From Chitinophagaceae bacterium UBA7600 (GTDB taxonomy: Bacteria; Bacteroidota; Bacteroidia; Chitinophagales; Chitinophagaceae), in assembly GCA_002478885.1 (NCBI GenBank), contig DLKC01000077.1:1-24463 (forward strand): a DNA stretch of 24,463 bases, in the 5' to 3' direction. This document shows positions 24,355-24,463 of the stretch, one piece after another. Position 1 is the stretch's first letter. Every line of letters begins with the position of its first letter. Made by a program: the position numbers and the translations under genes. The notes below the pieces were generated by a model. The model made no database searches. It was not told the DNA's origin and was given only the letters and a program-made list of their open reading frames with translations.

Positions 24355-24463
24355 ATGGCAACTGCAAAAAAAGCTGCAAAGAAAGCTGCTCCTAAAAAAG
24401 CTGCTGCAAAGAAAGCCGCTCCTAAAAAAGCTGCTGCAAAGAAAGCTGCTCCTAAAAAAGCTG
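24355..24463 (+). CDS. Lys/Ala/Pro-repeat histone H1-like protein, truncated by window end
   Basis: Only the first 36 codons are visible: MATAKKAAKKAAP, then KKAAAKKAAP repeated to the edge. Such Ala/Lys/Pro tails are typical of bacterial histone H1-like (Hc1-type) DNA-binding proteins found in many Bacteroidota, which bind nucleic acid non-specifically. The start is ATG at 24355, 77 nt after rpmA on the same strand. The full length and any folded domain lie outside the window. It could instead be the basic tail of another protein, so the call is tentative. Confidence 0.7.
   Translation, partial: MATAKKAAKKAAPKKAAAKKAAPKKAAAKKAAPKKA
24385..24463 (+). repeat. 30-bp tandem repeat within the histone-like gene
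   Basis: A 30-base unit encoding AAPKKAAAKK runs 24385-24414, 24415-24444 (one base different, GCC for GCT) and part of a third to the window end. The near-identity at DNA level suggests recent expansion or slippage. Confidence 0.85.

Overview
The window reads as chromosomal DNA of a Bacteroidota bacterium, most likely Chitinophagia/Chitinophagaceae-like. The reasons are a GldH gliding lipoprotein, a protein with a C-terminal type IX secretion (T9SS) sorting domain, a TonB-dependent receptor, Bacteroidota-type promoters (TAnnTTTG at -7, few or no Shine-Dalgarno sites), a short-form PurL and moderate-to-low GC. This placement is inference from gene content; no rRNA or tRNA gene is visible. Most genes are housekeeping genes and appear intact.

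Layout. 1-3.9 kb: the 3' part of a TonB-dependent receptor, then a membrane protein (LPG_synthase_TM/UPF0104 type) directly followed by a DUF3108 protein. 4.2-5.5 kb, minus strand: yicC-gldH. 5.8 kb: ubiX. 6.5-8.4 kb: rpsA with six S1 domains. 8.7-11.2 kb: a CBS-pair protein and yidC. 11.5 kb: a DUF4407 membrane protein. 12.9 kb: pyrG. 14.9 kb: an exported dienelactone-hydrolase-like protein. 15.9-17.7 kb: proC and hldD. 17.9-20.1 kb: purL. 20.6 kb: a T9SS cargo protein. 22-23.5 kb: a GH3-family protein. 23.7-24.5 kb: rplU, rpmA and the start of a Lys/Ala/Pro-repeat, histone H1-like gene cut by the window end. Several start sites were moved downstream of the longest open frame, because the family N-terminus begins there and a -7 box often lies between.

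The most unusual content is between the genes. A short repeat (core GTACAAGWGTGCGACGCAAC, with an internal TGCG-A-CGCA palindrome) occurs 12 times in 10 intergenic gaps, about once per 2 kb, and I found no full copy inside a gene. Orientation is not random. Copies 33-50 nt after a stop codon read GTTGCGTCGCAC..CTTGTAC in the sense of the gene they follow, often right after a small gene-specific hairpin. Copies upstream of pyrG, hldD and purL read the other way, 73-94 nt before the ATG. Two gaps hold inverted pairs, each joining a canonical copy to an identical variant (GTGAGTGACACAAC). This could be a REP/MITE-like family, a 3'-end processing or termination element, or an uptake-type signal; the sequence alone cannot decide. 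Ordinary hairpin terminators are also present, several of them bidirectional between convergent genes.
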